From positions 1 through 43,647 of the forward strand of contig NZ_RWKW01000038.1 in NCBI RefSeq assembly GCF_003970795.1: a stretch of DNA of 43,647 nucleotides. Direction: 5' to 3'. A model generated the notes under the pieces. It was not told where the DNA came from. It was given only the letters and a program-made list of their open reading frames with translations, and made no database searches. Below are positions 42,453 through 43,647 of the stretch, one piece after another. Positions within the stretch are counted from its first letter, which is position 1; each line of letters starts with the position of its first letter. Source of the DNA: Aquibium carbonis. GTDB taxonomy: Bacteria > Pseudomonadota > Alphaproteobacteria > Rhizobiales > Rhizobiaceae. Both the position numbers and the translations under genes were made by a program.

Positions 42453-43490
42453 ATGCTCATGAACAGGACGATCGCGGCCGCGGTCGCGGCGGTGTTTGCC
42501 GTCGGCGTGGCGCCGCTCGCGGCCGGCGTCGGGCCATTGACCGCGGCCAGCGCGCAGGAGGTGCAGCCGGCGAAGCCCGAGGCGTCACCGATGAGCCGCG
42601 TGCCGGCGTCTCGCAAGGCCGCGAGGGAAAGTGGCGAGAACCAGCGCGTGATCGGCGGCACGGCTGCCGAGGACGGTGCCTGGCCGTTTCAGGTGGCGCT
42701 GCTGACGGCCGACTATCTGAGCGAGGATCCGCTCACGCAGCTTGACGCCCAGTTCTGCGGCGGCAGCCTGATTTCGCCCGAATGGGTGCTGACGGCCGCC
42801 CATTGCATCTACGATTATGGTCGGGCGATCGATCCCGCCAGCGTCGTCATTCTGGTGGGCGCAACGGCGCTGGTCGACGGCGAACGCATTCCCGCCGCCG
42901 AGGTCATCGTGCACGAGGGCTACGATCCGCGCGGGTTCGACAAGGATGTCGGCCTGATTCGCCTTTCGCGGCCGGCCACCCAGCCGGCAATCGGCATGAC
43001 CGCCGAGGATGTCGAGGCTGGCGCAGCCGTGGTCACGGGCTGGGGCAAGATGGCCGATGGCGGTTTTCCCGACACGCTGATGCAGGCCGATCTCGAACTC
43101 TTCCCGAACGATGCCTGCAATGCCGGCATCAAGGAGATCTATGCCCGCGACCTGAAGCTCGTTCTCAGCGACTATGGCCGCCGCATGCGGATCTCCGACA
43201 ATGGCATCGACGAGGCGACGAAGCTGATCGCCCAGACCATGGGCGACCCGCTGACGCCGAACATGATCTGCGCGGGTATTCCCGACGGTGCCCGCGACGC
43301 CTGCAACGGCGATTCGGGCGGCCCGCTCTTCACCATGCGCGATGGCGGACCGGTTCAGGTCGGCATCGTCAGCTGGGGCGAGGGCCCGATGGACTCCAAC
43401 ATCGCCTGCGGCCACGCGAACGCCTATGGCGTCTACACCCGTGTCTCCAGCGTCCGCGACTGGATCGCCGAAAAGTCGGGCGTGAAGTAG
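42453..43490 (+). CDS. Secreted trypsin-like serine protease zymogen
   Basis: This 345-residue S1A protease has a signal peptide (about 1-34, ASA|QEV) and a propeptide up to R65. After that comes V66-IGG, the classic zymogen activation site. The triad is H117 (TAAHC), D165 (DKDVGLIRL) and S288 (GDSGGP). D282, six residues before the Ser, is the trypsin specificity Asp, so cleavage after Arg/Lys is expected. SWG and the final GVYTRV are intact. An insertion of about 36 residues (about 226-262) sits before the MICAG strand. An ideal AGGAGG (42439-42444) precedes the ATG by 8 bases. Divergent from the V8-like protease; a terminator follows. Confidence 0.93.
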   Translation: MLMNRTIAAAVAAVFAVGVAPLAAGVGPLTAASAQEVQPAKPEASPMSRVPASRKAARESGENQRVIGGTAAEDGAWPFQVALLTADYLSEDPLTQLDAQFCGGSLISPEWVLTAAHCIYDYGRAIDPASVVILVGATALVDGERIPAAEVIVHEGYDPRGFDKDVGLIRLSRPATQPAIGMTAEDVEAGAAVVTGWGKMADGGFPDTLMQADLELFPNDACNAGIKEIYARDLKLVLSDYGRRMRISDNGIDEATKLIAQTMGDPLTPNMICAGIPDGARDACNGDSGGPLFTMRDGGPVQVGIVSWGEGPMDSNIACGHANAYGVYTRVSSVRDWIAEKSGVK

Positions 43491-43529
43491 CGTTCGCTCA
43501 TCGAGCGGCGTCTCGCCGAGACGCAGACG

Positions 43530-43563
43530 ACGAAGGCCCGGATCGTGCGATCCGGGCCTTCGT
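43530..43563. terminator. Terminator after the trypsin-like gene
   Basis: A 16-bp perfect stem (43530-43545 with 43548-43563) with a minimal loop lies 40 bases after the protease stop. The T-run is poor on the plus strand, but the structure could serve both this gene and the minus-strand gene entering from the right edge. Confidence 0.65.
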
Positions 43564-43594
43564 GTTCGGGATGGCGTGTTCCGGCGTGCCGCCC

Positions 43595-43647
43595 TCAGGC
43601 GACTTTCCTGGCGAGCGCGCAGTGGGACCAGAGTTCCGAGAGGGCGC
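43595..43647 (-). CDS. Possible C-terminal end of a gene entering from the right edge
   Basis: On the minus strand a frame is open from the window edge to a TGA at 43595-43597, encoding a final ALSELWSHCALARKVA. Position beside a terminator hairpin suggests a real gene end, but 17 residues are too few to identify the product. Confidence 0.3.
   Translation of the reverse strand, partial: ALSELWSHCALARKVA

Noticed and set aside
1-43647. CRISPR arrays, insertion sequences, integrases, phage genes
   Set aside because: No regularly spaced repeats, transposase motifs or terminal inverted repeats were seen by eye.

Overview
The window is GC-rich (roughly two thirds G+C by eye) and reads as the chromosome of an alphaproteobacterium, most likely Hyphomicrobiales (Rhizobiales). 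Supporting signs are a minCDE operon preceded by a full CtrA-type box (TTAA-N7-TTAACCAT), a three-hairpin small RNA with C-rich loops beside polA, rhizobial-style dTDP-rhamnose genes, and a Zur-like Fur regulator. No phage, insertion sequence or CRISPR array is visible.

Layout. (1) 1-2343: tail of an unknown repeat-containing protein, then an aldehyde dehydrogenase. (2) 2621-2800: a complete tRNA-Gly(GCC) unit with promoter and terminator. (3) 3032-18718: a surface-glycan island. It holds a sulfotransferase, a RgpF-like rhamnan protein, a GT2 rhamnosyltransferase-like enzyme, an MsbA-type ABC exporter, an unusual sulfotransferase-GT2-GT2 fusion of 1091 aa, a GtrA flippase, a GtrB-like polyprenyl-phosphate glycosyltransferase, a large polytopic membrane protein, and rfbCBDA for dTDP-L-rhamnose. 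Together they could make, export and decorate a rhamnose-containing and possibly sulfated polysaccharide. (4) 18957-24572: housekeeping genes (RNase D-like exonuclease, M20 peptidase, polA), with a probable sRNA upstream of polA on the minus strand. (5) 24634-26744: a TetR-led operon (TetR, SRPBCC, two VOC proteins) with its operator placed between the -35 and -10 boxes. (6) 26912-30920: minCDE, a Zur-like regulator, and a soluble chemoreceptor with a C-terminal sensor domain.

(7) 31068-43490 is the most unusual stretch, a dense block in which nearly every product carries an export signal. It has a secreted metacaspase-like protein, a small six-cysteine secreted protein, a one-helix membrane protein, a secreted WD40-caspase fusion, a secreted Memo-CapA fusion, a secreted MORN-repeat protein, and two divergently transcribed secreted serine proteases. 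One of these is a trypsin-type zymogen with an Arg|Val-Ile-Gly-Gly activation site. The four genes from 33393 to 39166 are joined by short overlaps. I propose, as inference only, that this is an extracytoplasmic protease/caspase module acting on the cell envelope. It is the best candidate here for an undescribed system.

Starts were chosen by ribosome-binding site, signal peptide and family length, and several are non-ATG. Family assignments rest on motifs read by eye; no database search was run.
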